Part shown: piece by piece, positions 42,127 through 52,141 of the stretch | How the letters are laid out: each line of letters starts with the position of its first letter | How positions within the stretch are numbered: the first letter of the stretch is position 1 | Origin: Trypanosoma brucei gambiense DAL972 | Taxonomy: Eukaryota; Euglenozoa; Kinetoplastea; Trypanosomatida; Trypanosomatidae | Assembly: GCF_000210295.1 (NCBI RefSeq) | Contig: NC_026743.1 | Coordinates: 868,001 to 932,000, forward strand | Direction of reading: 5' to 3' | Length of the DNA: 64,000 nt | Translations under genes and position numbers: made by a program | The notes under the pieces: model-generated | Seen by the model: the letters and a program-made list of their open reading frames with translations, nothing else | What the model was told of the DNA's origin: nothing | Databases searched by the model: none

Positions 42127-42762
42127 TGTGGTACCACCTTGGATCCAATAACTTTCGTCTCCGCAACTTTAAGGAAAGGCACGTGTTTTTGTCCGCTATT
42201 CCACCCAACTTGGCGCACCCAATGCCCGCTGTCTAAATGTAATGCGAGAAAAAAACAAGCAAGATAATACTTATGCACGTCCCCCTACTATATATGTAAA
42301 TGCAAATGTATGTACCTGTTTTAGATGAGTCTCCTACGTTTATTCTCCTATATTATATATTATATATAAATATATATTCTCCTATATTATGAATATATAT
42401 ATATATATATATATATATAATTCCCCTTGTGGTTGATAGTTACCTCCCTGTGCCCCTACGTATGTTGCTTGAATTTCTTCGCTGCAGTAGAGGAACCGTA
42501 CTGATCTTAGACGGTTACTTCGCGCGCTCAGCACCCGTTAACAGCACACGAGCGCACAAACTCCTAATCAAAAAAGGAAGGGGGAAATATTAAGGGAACC
42601 CAACCTTGCGCAGTAACAAACGAAACGGAGAAAATCGTTTACACAAAACAGCAATGAGGCAAGTTTTTTAAAAAAACAAAGGGGATAATATTGTTTATTT
42701 AAGTTTAATATACAGAATGGCACACTTACACGATATAGCCGATTCACCATATGATTCAGCAT
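42127..42762. other. Intergenic spacer with TA-rich repeats
   Basis: No gene seen. A direct repeat (TTCTCCTATATTAT at about 42340 and 42377) flanks TA-rich DNA, and a (TA)n tract lies at 42393-42419. Confidence 0.6.
42393..42419. repeat. (TA)n microsatellite with nearby direct repeat
   Basis: About thirteen TA units. A 14-base direct repeat is located just before it, at about 42340-42353 and 42377-42390. Confidence 0.93.
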
Positions 42763-44166
42763 TTAGGTCCCTGAGCCATACGCTTGTTGGGAGGACGCCT
42801 CAAGAAACCGATGCCATAAGGTTGCCAACTTACACACCTCCTCCGCAGTTAAATCAAGCACAGTCAATGCGCCATCTGTACGCAACTCCTGCAACATATA
42901 CTGGGCAACTTCAGGAGGCACATGTTGCTGCAATGCTTTATAAACTGTCATGCCTCGCTGCCCAGGGCGCATCAACAAGTCCGTGAAGTGTATGAGTGTT
43001 GCCGCATCGAGCCCCGGTAATAATGGCACAGCACGAGGTTGAAGGGTAACTAGTGCCCCAAGAACCGCAGTTTTTGGATAATACGTCATTTCTCGAAATG
43101 TCCGCAGTAGTTGTGTGTGAAAAAAGCACTGACACAATACAGAGAGCCGAGAAAAGTGAATAGAACCCGCTGGGGCGATGATACACTCCGCAACCTCCTG
43201 CTGCGTGAAAACATGTAACGGAACGCGACCGAACACAAAAAGGTTTTGTTTACGCGAGCAGTCGACAGCATAACGCATCAGAAGTTCAGTTATGATGTTA
43301 AAAGGGAGATTTGCTATCACTTCAAGTTTTGCATCGCCATCTGACCACCATCTGTCGGATACCTCAAATGCAGCCGACTCAGAAGAGAATGCACAACCAA
43401 AAACATCTGAACTCGGCGCCGCAGAACCGCTGTTTTGTCCACTAGCCGTGTCGTGGTTAAAAGCTGCATATTTTCCGAATCGCTTTCGAAGAATCTTCTC
43501 CCGTTGTACGTTCCGCAGTGGAGCATCCTCGCAGTAAAAATCGTCCGTGCAGCAGCCACTGTCCTTAGTACCGCTACTGCATGCTTCCCCACCATCGCTT
43601 TTATTCCCGTCGCTACTCGCACGCTCACGTGCATCTGCCGCTGGCTTCCGACGGTGCTGCTGCGCAAATCCTGCATAAAGCGATTCCACTATTTCCAATT
43701 CATTAATACGAAGCACATCACCATTCGTCCACTGGAACTTGCCACTTGTGTATTGCCGTATCTGCTCGAGATGACCGTTAAATCGTTCATCCTGTTCAAT
43801 ACCCAACACACCAACACACGGCCGAGTTAACAGGCTACGAGTCAAAGCCCCCGCACCAGGGCCCAGTTCCAACAACAACTTGTCCGGCGTGCGTAGCGTT
43901 GTGCGACTAAGCAGCGCTGCTACCTGGTGTGTAAGCTTCAGGTTCAAAATGAAGCGCTGGCCATACTTGGCAAGGTAACCGGCGTGCGGTACTTTGAAAA
44001 GTTGTTTAAGGCCCTCCGCCTTTACGCGTGGCCCTCCGGGGCACCGCAGCGGCGGAAGAGGTGGTGCTGCGGCATCCGTACTTGGTTTACTGACGCCTCT
44101 CCTGGAGTATAATAAAGCAGCAGACGCAGAAGTCACTTGCGACCGGTTGAGGAATCGACGAGACAT
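42763..44166 (-). CDS. Mitochondrial KsgA/Dim1/TFB1M-type rRNA adenine dimethyltransferase-like protein
   Basis: 467 residues from ATG 44166. The N-terminus is basic and Ser/Ala-rich, as for a mitochondrial presequence. The protein shows QRFILNLKLTHQ (KsgA-type QNFL region), SAM motif I LELGPGAGALTR (99-110), acidic GIEQDERF (122-129), NGDVLRI (148-154) and motif IV NLPFNI (286-291). In this family N-L-P-Y/F positions the target adenine. Related enzymes dimethylate two adenines near the 3' end of small-subunit rRNA or act as small-subunit assembly factors. Here a 115-residue low-complexity insertion (about 165-280) separates motif III from motif IV. Whether it still methylates kinetoplast 9S rRNA or acts only in assembly is open. 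Confidence 0.88.
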   Translation of the reverse strand: MSRRFLNRSQVTSASAALLYSRRGVSKPSTDAAAPPLPPLRCPGGPRVKAEGLKQLFKVPHAGYLAKYGQRFILNLKLTHQVAALLSRTTLRTPDKLLLELGPGAGALTRSLLTRPCVGVLGIEQDERFNGHLEQIRQYTSGKFQWTNGDVLRINELEIVESLYAGFAQQHRRKPAADARERASSDGNKSDGGEACSSGTKDSGCCTDDFYCEDAPLRNVQREKILRKRFGKYAAFNHDTASGQNSGSAAPSSDVFGCAFSSESAAFEVSDRWWSDGDAKLEVIANLPFNIITELLMRYAVDCSRKQNLFVFGRVPLHVFTQQEVAECIIAPAGSIHFSRLSVLCQCFFHTQLLRTFREMTYYPKTAVLGALVTLQPRAVPLLPGLDAATLIHFTDLLMRPGQRGMTVYKALQQHVPPEVAQYMLQELRTDGALTVLDLTAEEVCKLATLWHRFLEASSQQAYGSGT

Positions 44167-46085
44167 AAGCGATAGAGTGAATGCAAAAAATAAAACCGAT
44201 GAAAACTAACAAATTCCCTCGCCCACAGCACTATGGGAACAGGTGTGAAGAATACAAGAGAGCACCGAAACAAGAAATGACAGAAGAAAATAAGGGAAAT
44301 ATATACGTCAAATGAGTTTTTTTCTTTAAAAAGAAAACTGCCGCCGATGTCGGGGTGCCACTCAAAGGAGGCGCAGTCATGCGCGCAAACATAAATACAA
44401 GGGAAGTACGAGCGGGTGGCAACCGAGCACAAGCGTAATTAGGAAATGTCATGGTGCAAGTAGGCAGGACCCCCTAACCCACTGACACAACTTCCTGAAA
44501 TTTTACCGCTTAAGCAGAAGAGCCCCCAGATTTCCCCCCCTTTCTTATAACCCTTCAATATAACACACATACGCATATCTCGCTTCCCATGCTCTTACCA
44601 AACCACAACACCAAAACATCACAGAAAGCGGCAAATATTATTTTTATCGATATTATATGATGCCGGTGGAAGGCACACTGTTGAAAAATCTCTACAGTTG
44701 CCATTATTCAAAGTTTGTCAGTTAATCTCAATAACAACAAAAGAAAAAGTTATGACGCGTCTGAAGGCTAAACTGCAAGTTACTGCACCCGAAGCGACTT
44801 TACCGCACTCACATAAATCACACATACACGGAGAAATATATGTTTATAAACATACAACGACACCGTCAACATTGGCGACAACAACAACGACAAAAGAGAG
44901 ATGGATGTGGAAAAATACAATGCTATTTTGCTAACTGAAGTTGTGTATATCAAAGCAACTGGCTCACTTCAAAACACTCATGATCACAAAAAGAGGAATA
45001 GACAAGGTGAAGATATGGAAGAAAAAGCAAATCAAACAACCGAAAAAAAAAGATAATTGCGCTACTGTAAACAAACAAATGAAAAATATAGAAAAAAAAA
45101 TGTGCGTATTCATAGTAAAAAGGAGAAGAAGGGAATGAAAAGAGAGCTACTCGCGAAAGTAAGGCGGAAAGAAAAAAAAAAGAGCCAGCTGTGATAAATG
45201 TTAAGTCACGCACAAACTGTAGTATGTCGCAGTGGTGTGCCTTCCATTCCTCGAATGTGCATGGACGGAGAGAACAACAAAAAGGTTTGAGAGCGTCAGT
45301 ATTGACAAAAAAAGGGAAAAAAAGAAAAAATGATCAGTGATAATGATACTAATAATAAGAATAATGAAGAAGAGGAGTGGAGACAAACTCACTTTGATGT
45401 TGCCCCTGACGTCCGCGTCGAATTCTCCATCTTAACTTTCCCATTTATCAAAAATTATTATTAATGATAATAGAAAATGAATAAGTGAATGCACATTCAC
45501 ATTCACTCTATGCCCGATGCTCACAACACACGCCACAAACACTTTAAAAATGTGTATTTTTCTTCCTTCCGATGTCAACCATTCATCAGGGTCCCTTGAG
45601 GCGTCATCCCATCAATGAAGAGAGCAAAAGTAACCCCCTCCCCCGCAAAAAAAAAAGATAAAAAATATCAAAAGAAAAAAAAAGAGTAAATAGTCCCCGC
45701 GCACAACAAAAAGGAAGTAGGAAGACAACATGTTCGCTACTTCTTTCCACTTTGTGTTTTGCTCTTCTGTCTTCACATCCACCGCCATCATGACACCTCT
45801 CCTCCATCACACGAAAACAACCAAACGACAAAAAAAACATCAGAAAAGCGAATCGCTGGCACTTGCCAAGTGGAACAAAAGTACAAATCCCGTTCTTTGG
45901 GGAGTAAATATTGGTTTCAGAAGGAGGAAAATAACAACCAAGACGAACAAACAAATATGGAATTCATATGAACAAAGAAAGAAGAAAAGGAATGATAAAT
46001 CAACAAACTTTAGATGTCGATGTTACGCTCCTCCATTTATCTATCGTATTTTCATATTCCTTTATCTTCATTATCATTTCGCACG
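44167..46085. other. Intergenic region between AMPK gamma and TFB1M-like gene
   Basis: No gene supported. It is purine-rich on the + strand, so pyrimidine-rich on the transcribed - strand. An imperfect hairpin-like run (about 44315-44339) is seen. It must include the 3' UTR of AMPK gamma and the 5' UTR of the methyltransferase gene. Confidence 0.5.
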
Positions 46086-47590
46086 TCAGGTACCACAGCC
46101 GCACTGACTCTTACTTGGGTTGTTGGTATTTGTTGTGCCGAACACTAAGAAAAAGACCACTTCCGATATGTTCAGCTGACCGCGTAATTTTTTAGTATTA
46201 GGATCAACAAGGAACAGCTCCCTCACCCGCTGACGTACAAAGAAAATAAATATTTCACGCAGCGTGTCATTCTCATAGAATACCCTAATCTTCTTTGGTG
46301 GTCTATCGCCAAGCGCGTCTCGTACGGTGAGTTGTGTGTTGTAAACTCCATTATCTTCAATCCGCACAATATCACTGCGGCCAATGGCATCAACGACAAC
46401 ATCGTTTTCTGACACCACAGCGATACAATCAATATTGTGCAGCAGTAGCAGACGTAGGGCATCCAGAAATGGAGTCTCTAATGTTACGCTAATAGGTGTC
46501 TTACGATGCTGTCCAAGTTGAGGAACAAAACGAAATGGTACGTCAGTAATCGCCTTATACGGCCCTACGCTTGCGTAGCTGCCAAAGTCAACTGGATTCT
46601 CCCGCCCCTCATTTAGTACGGGGTCGTGTAAATTACGCACATGAAGAGGAAGTGTTACACCTCCCCTCGAAAACTCGGAGTTGCTGGCGACTACACTGTC
46701 AATGAAGGGACGGTATCCGGACACGGCTTCTAACGCACTCGGCCCCCCAGTACCTTCTGCGTAATCCGACGCCTCCCGACTCGTGATGGAGGAACTCATC
46801 GCCGTGTCTGCACTGACCCCGCGAGGGCCAGATCCCTGTGACTCCACAGAAAGAAAAAGCGCCCCCAAGTATGATAGAATTTGCTGAAGGTCGAGTAACG
46901 CCTTTACGTTAAAGTCCTCACTTTCCTTTTCTACAAGAACGACAATACGTTTCGCTTTATTGTTCATTATCTGAGCCAAGCATTCACTCACTGATGTCTC
47001 TGATGTACATGTAATAAGTGGCGGAACAGGGGAAAGCGAACACAACCTATCAAATGAGTTTGCCAGTGTTTCTGCCTCAGTTGCACCTGCGTTCACAGTG
47101 CCACTGGGTTTATAGTTTCTGACCTTTTCGCGCCAATACCGAATGGTGTACTGGGGAACTCGTTCCGCCTCATCGGGATGATCGCTACAGTACAGCAATA
47201 TTTCAATATAATCTGTGGAGCTCAAGACCCCACAGACGGCGCATTCCTCCCTGTCCCACAAGACGCAAGCGGCGAGCCCTCTCTCCTGCGCGGCGATAAA
47301 TGCAGTCGTTAGTTCAACATCCACATCAAGTAGCACAACTTGGGTGGATGTTCCGAGAACTTCGTAGCATCTGCAGCGGGAGAGTAACTCCCTTACAGGA
47401 TTCGCCAGTTGTTTACACTCATCATCAGTAGGGAAATACCCCACTTGTTGACTGGTCCTGTGACCATGCGATTCCGGTCCAAAGTTATTACTGGTGATAC
47501 TGGAGGCAGCGACGGCGACACTGTTGCGGCGAGACTCAGAACTTGCAGCTATGTACGCTGCGGGGGTATCAAATAAATGGTCAGAGACAT
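46086..47590 (-). CDS. AMPKG: AMP-activated kinase gamma subunit, four CBS motifs; start out of phase
   Basis: The coding frame runs from a stop at about 47703 to 46086. It matches the SNF4/AMPK gamma pattern: CRCYEVLGTSTQVVLLDVD, then GLAACVLWDREECAVCGVLSSTDYIEI, then QYTIRYWREKVRN. Four CBS motifs follow (two Bateman domains), including an insertion with GPRGVSADTA-type low complexity. This subunit senses AMP/ADP/ATP for the AMPK complex (recalled as Tb927.10.3700). Odd: no in-frame ATG occurs before the first CBS motif. The first ATG in the predicted mRNA (47590) opens a frame that stops after 13 codons, one base out of phase, with a C5 run at 47562-47566 between. One extra base in that run would join this ATG to the CBS frame. 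So 47590 is given as the likely start, with a sequence error or a real frameshift in between. Confidence 0.85.
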
Positions 47591-48820
47591 AGCTTCTTCC
47601 CCTCCGCACTGTATCCTTCTCTTTGTTTTCTTTGTATCGTTTTATTTTGTAATGTACTTTTTTTTTATTTCTTACTTTTAATGCTTCCCTCAAAGTGAAT
47701 CCTTACCTTATTCGCCTTTCCCCCCTTTGTTACTTTACAAGCTCTTACTCACCCCCAACGTGACCAATGTTCTACACTTGCTTATCTCCGCTAATCTTAT
47801 TTTCACTTATTTCCCTTTCAAAGTACTAAGGAATGTATATAGACCCTACCGTTCCTTTGTTCAAAACAGGTGAAGAACGTTTTTGCTTTTAATCCCGTTT
47901 TTCTCCTCAGCTAAACTACACAGGAAAATACGCGGAAAAGGAAATAGGAGAAGAAAACATGAAATGAAATGGAATGAACAAATGAATCCATAGTAAACCA
48001 GTTAAAATTAACAACAGTAGCAACACTTTTTTTTCTATTATAATTGTCCCTTGCAGGTTGATCCCTTCACTTCTCACCCCGTCATCAAATTCAGCCCCTT
48101 TTGGAGTTGCTGAAGCGCGAGGGAAATAAATACGTGGAATCACACTGAAGTGGTTATCAATATTACGGCAGTAACATTGATGCCACCGACGATGAGTGTT
48201 GGTCGACGGGAAGACGCTTCGTTCCCCTCTCTCCCCCTATACTCACATATATTAACATCTTCCCCTCTTTTGCACGTGTGGGTGCTGTTTATTTTTTTTA
48301 TTTTTGTGTCGACCTGATTTCAAAGGATTGGTTCATTTTAATATGATAGTCTCACTAAGTCGGAAAGTAATACATATATAGCTTGCTATAAATATATGTT
48401 CCTGTCCCATACACTTTCCTCTTACTTCCTTCAATATACCTTTAACAACAACTCTCACTGCTTCCGGTACTTGAATACAAATGCGTAAGTCCTTCCTTTG
48501 TGAGAAAAGATAGTGAGCCAAAAAAAAAAAAAAACAGCAACACTAAGTTTTACAAAAGCGTTTGTGCAACGGACAAGGACACATAACGAAAGCGAGCGCA
48601 CAACATACATGTGAAGAAGGGAAAACAAAGTGAAAAGATGAAACTACTAGTGTTAGAGGGTAGACGAAGGTGACCCAATAGTCATATATGTGTGAACGCA
48701 TATATGACTGCAAGAATTCGCATCATACCCTTGACAAAGAGAAAATCGAATAAACGCCAGCCACTGCTCAAAACAGCGAATGCACTGCTGCAGCACATAG
48801 TTTCAATTTCCAGCGTCACG
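47591..48820. other. Spacer between AMPK gamma and PA26
   Basis: No gene seen. On the - strand a pyrimidine-rich stretch at about 47936-47985 is followed by AG near 47915, a likely acceptor for the AMPK-gamma mRNA. No ATG lies between it and 47590. The PA26 3' UTR includes a hairpin at 48680-48709. Confidence 0.6.
48680..48709. repeat. Perfect 11-bp inverted repeat with 8-base loop in the PA26 3' UTR
   Basis: Left arm 48680-48690 (agtcatatatg) pairs perfectly with 48699-48709, with loop tgtgaacg. In RNA from the - strand it would form a stable stem-loop about 110 bases past the PA26 stop. Confidence 0.7.
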
Positions 48821-49516
48821 TCAACTCACCATATGATCGCTTCCCGTACGAGGCTGAATGAGCTTCTTCCAGTTCAGCAAGTAGGCGTTGATAACCGCCC
48901 GCACCATTGTGGAAAGGTGAGTGGTGGCCAACTCGACCTTCAGCATGAAATCCGCGTCAATTTGGCGAAGTTCCAACAGAAGAGAAGGAGATTGGCTTCC
49001 TCCCTTTGTCTTGCCGCTCTCCGCATCAACGCTTCCAAGCAACTTATCCTCCACTGTTGATCGCGCGCTCAAGTACTCCCGAAGGGCATACATTCCAATA
49101 GGTGTCGGTGCGCCGCCGCTGCCACTCTTTTCACCACTTCCGAGCGTCTTAATCTCAAGTTCATCAATGATTTTCAACACAGCGTGCTGCACGGCCACAC
49201 CAAGGTTATCTTCTTCCTTATGCTCGGGGATGCGAATTGCGATGACGGTCCGGATGGTTTCTGCCTGGCAATAAACGTTGTGGCAAAGATCTTGGTATCG
49301 CTGCAGCACTCCCAAAAGTTGTTCTGGCGACTTTTCAGCCTGGGCACGGCCGTACGTGCTGTTACGAATGGCGCCATGAGCCTCGGCTGCCGCCTTCGCG
49401 ATTCCTTCAATCTCCTGAAGTGTACCGGCGGCCCATTCCTCGATGACAGCAAAGCTGCTTGTTTCCGTGTAACTATCACGAAGATTCTGAATGAGTGCGG
49501 CGCGTTTCGGTGGCAT
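48821..49516 (-). CDS. PA26: Proteasome activator PA26 (11S regulator)
   Basis: 231 residues from ATG 49516 (MPPKRAALIQ). This is the T. brucei homoheptameric 11S activator that caps the 20S proteasome and opens its gate without ATP; it is widely used in crystal structures with archaeal and yeast proteasomes. The protein is a four-helix bundle; the activation loop region around HNVYCQAETIRTVIAIRIPEHK is visible and the C-terminal HMVS tail, which docks in proteasome pockets, is intact. A Gly/Ser-rich insert (about residues 128-140) is the poorly ordered loop between helices. A candidate splice acceptor CAG lies on the - strand at 49546-49547, about 30 bases upstream. A GTG six codons upstream is ignored. 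Confidence 0.97.
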   Translation of the reverse strand: MPPKRAALIQNLRDSYTETSSFAVIEEWAAGTLQEIEGIAKAAAEAHGAIRNSTYGRAQAEKSPEQLLGVLQRYQDLCHNVYCQAETIRTVIAIRIPEHKEEDNLGVAVQHAVLKIIDELEIKTLGSGEKSGSGGAPTPIGMYALREYLSARSTVEDKLLGSVDAESGKTKGGSQSPSLLLELRQIDADFMLKVELATTHLSTMVRAVINAYLLNWKKLIQPRTGSDHMVS

Positions 49517-50113
49517 TAGATTCCAACGACACACAGCACACGACCCTGGGGAAATGTATAGTTAGTTCGGTTATCCTTCCCTTCCAGGAGTTACAAGATT
49601 TGATCACTCTTGTATCTTGGATATTTGCTTGGTTTGGTCTTAACTGTCGCGTTTTCCTGGTGTTAAACAGAGAAAATAAAAAAAGGATATAATACAAAGT
49701 CGCTTAATGGTGTGACTGCGCTAAGAAAAACACGTGGAATCAGTCGTACGCCATTGATTGTCCCCCACTTTTCTCATCTACCGTTACTTCCCGAACGACC
49801 GTAATCACGTCTCCATGCAGATTCAATCGTGGAAACTGGTAACACTGCGAAACGTAGGTAAAAAATGACTTTATTACGGGAGACAGTGTATCATATTGTC
49901 TGCACTATCCGGAAATACCAGCGCAACAGGCATACGTGTGTGCAACCTGTCCACTGCAACTGAGACAGCGAGAAAACCAACAATATATAAATAAACGTAT
50001 ATATATATATATATATACACGTTTATTTAAGCATCACAAAGAAAATGAAAAACACGAGTAGCCACAACAGTGCATTGAATTATTGTATTGTAGGCGTCAT
50101 CTGCATCAGGTGC
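49517..50113. other. Spacer between PA26 and the FHA gene
   Basis: No gene. It holds the FHA gene 3' UTR with a palindromic TA-rich element (49989-50028). Confidence 0.6.
49989..50028. repeat. Palindromic element with (TA)n core in the FHA gene 3' UTR
   Basis: Arms aaataaacgt (49989-49998) and acgtttattt (50019-50028) are exact reverse complements and flank a 20-base, near-perfect alternating TA core. The core itself is self-complementary, so a 40-base hairpin is possible. Confidence 0.85.
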
Positions 50114-51640
50114 TCACCATCTATTCCGCTTACGGGGTCGGGGGACCGTCAGTGACGATTTTCCACTAATAGCTTTCCCCTTCTTGGCACCAGCGTCCAG
50201 TTTTACAGACGACTGCACCGACCTCCTCCCTTCGCGCTGCAGCCCGTTTGATACCTTTATGGGTTCAACAAACTGCGTCCGACAAGTAAGTCCCACAGGG
50301 CTTGGACTACGCCTGGAAAAGACATAAACGGGAAGTTGTGGGGGAACCACAATGCATGGCTCTTCAACTTCCGTGGGGATGTTATCATTTCTATTTCCCC
50401 TCGTAATTACACGTGGTCGCACAGGTGAAATGGTATCGTCAACAATAGCGGATGCACTGTGACCAGTCATCTCGTATGGAAAGCGGCCGTCACAGTTGAA
50501 CACCTTGGGTGGTGTGATGTCTTCATCGTAGTCATGGCATACAACTACGGGAGTTTCGCGAACGTCGATACCTTTCGTGGGAGTTTTAGTATACACCTCA
50601 CTGAGGTACTTCGGTTCGTCCTGCTCCAGTTTACAATCCTTCCCTTCCTCTAGCGAACTAAGTGCATTATTCGTTTTGGGTGGGGATAAACCTGATAACC
50701 CTCCATCAACGTTCTGACAAACTCCTGCCGACACCGAGTCAAGGGGTTGCGGGAGGCGACGTGGAGCAACCGACTCCCGATAGCGTGCTATTCGCTTGCC
50801 ACCGACCTCAACAAATGAGGGAATAGTAGTTCCACATTCCGGAAACGAGGCTGTAGAGCAACCAGGTGAACCATTAGATCGCTGGGGAGCGGTGTGATTA
50901 TAAGACAAATATTTACTTTCATCCCCGTTAGCAACATGCACACCGTAGGTCAAACCACTTTGTCCCGTAGCTCCCGAGTTCACGTTATCCTCTGGTCGAA
51001 GCGGCTGCAGTATACCACCTTCTTCATCAAACGGGTTCTCCAGAAACGAAATGATGTCATTCTCACAGAGACAATGGCTGCGTCCTTGTGGAAGCTGTCT
51101 ATCATTCACATATAGTGGGTTAGAACCGCTGTTAAGCAAGCAGAAGTAGGGCCCCTCGAACTTCGTTGTCCCATTATCGCCGCACTTATATCCTGTTGTA
51201 CTGCGACCACTGTTTGTTCCTGAGGGAACGCCCCACGTCATGGGTGGAAACTTGGAAAGCACTTTCCTGTGGAACACAGTATTTTCGACATGAACAACAC
51301 GGCATTGAAGCCGACTGATGGACCCGTGTTTTAGTCGGTAGTCAGAAGGCAAGAGCGTATGACGACCCAATACCACATGCGGTATTGTTTTCATCCATTC
51401 GTCCGTCTGAACACCAGCTAGTCCACTACTCGCCTTGGTGTTGCATACACCTCCCCTCCCAACACGCCGCGGAATGCGATTTTTCTTTACTCTGGCAGAA
51501 CCGCTATCTTCACTCCAGCTGTTGTAGAAATGCTCCAGCAGCAGTGGCTGTGGGGATGTGGGAAGAATGAGATCATTGTTACAGATGCACCCGTTGATAA
51601 CTTTTAGTTGCCATACCGGCAATGGCACATCCCCTCGCAT
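50114..51640 (-). CDS. FHA-domain protein
   Basis: 508 residues from ATG 51640. The frame continues 80 codons upstream, but acceptor-like TTAG and CCACAG sequences at about 51757 and 51742 follow a pyrimidine tract and would exclude it. An FHA fold is visible at about 88-200: VVLGRHTLLP, SISRLQCRV (with the S-R pair), then GSNPLYVNDRQLPQ and ENDIISF. FHA domains bind phosphothreonine. Between strands lies a disordered insertion (about 118-160). The rest (205-508) is Pro/Ser/Thr-rich, with a basic C-terminus (KKGKAISGKSSLTVPRPRKR) that could be a nuclear localisation signal. A distant resemblance to the FHA of MCRS1-type proteins is possible. Partner and pathway unknown. Confidence 0.85.
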   Translation of the reverse strand: MRGDVPLPVWQLKVINGCICNNDLILPTSPQPLLLEHFYNSWSEDSGSARVKKNRIPRRVGRGGVCNTKASSGLAGVQTDEWMKTIPHVVLGRHTLLPSDYRLKHGSISRLQCRVVHVENTVFHRKVLSKFPPMTWGVPSGTNSGRSTTGYKCGDNGTTKFEGPYFCLLNSGSNPLYVNDRQLPQGRSHCLCENDIISFLENPFDEEGGILQPLRPEDNVNSGATGQSGLTYGVHVANGDESKYLSYNHTAPQRSNGSPGCSTASFPECGTTIPSFVEVGGKRIARYRESVAPRRLPQPLDSVSAGVCQNVDGGLSGLSPPKTNNALSSLEEGKDCKLEQDEPKYLSEVYTKTPTKGIDVRETPVVVCHDYDEDITPPKVFNCDGRFPYEMTGHSASAIVDDTISPVRPRVITRGNRNDNIPTEVEEPCIVVPPQLPVYVFSRRSPSPVGLTCRTQFVEPIKVSNGLQREGRRSVQSSVKLDAGAKKGKAISGKSSLTVPRPRKRNRW

Positions 51641-52141
51641 CAGTCCGTAGTAGGTTGCGTTGACCAACAGCAGCAACGGATGTATATGTCCTTTTATCTC
51701 CAGTTCGTGCGTTCCTCCTCTTCCTCTTTGCCGATCCAACCCTGTGGAAGATAGACCTAACAAACACACCGCAGGGAAGAGAGACAATATGGGGTTAAAA
51801 AGTACAGTTAATTTCTTCAAAATAACGAATATCAGTGAACACGGGTGCGCGAGACAAGAAAAGGAAATATAATAACGCAAATGTCCATATTGAATTCACC
51901 TCTGTCCATACGTAAAGTGTGAACACGTGAGCCCTATTCACTCCCCTGCTTCACGGCCACTCTGCCAGTAACACCAACACACAACCCCCCACACACACAC
52001 CACAGGGTAATGGGAGCAAGAAAACAAATATTTTGAAGCTCCCCTCCCTCCATCCATCCATACGAGCGAGCAAACTAACATTAAAAAAAACACTCACCTC
52101 TCTTCAAAACAACTACTGCCTGGCGTATTTAACCATCCTCA
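51641..52141. other. Spacer between FHA and SET genes
   Basis: No gene. Contains the FHA 5' UTR with its pyrimidine tract (- strand) and the SET 3' UTR. Confidence 0.55.

Noticed and set aside
42393..42419. CRISPR-like or centromere-like array in TA tracts
   Set aside because: Simple microsatellites without spaced unique segments; not expected in a nuclear genome of this kind.
51641..51880. 80-residue hydrophobic N-terminal extension of the FHA protein
   Set aside because: It starts at TTG and lies over a pyrimidine tract and acceptor AGs; the FHA protein needs no signal anchor.
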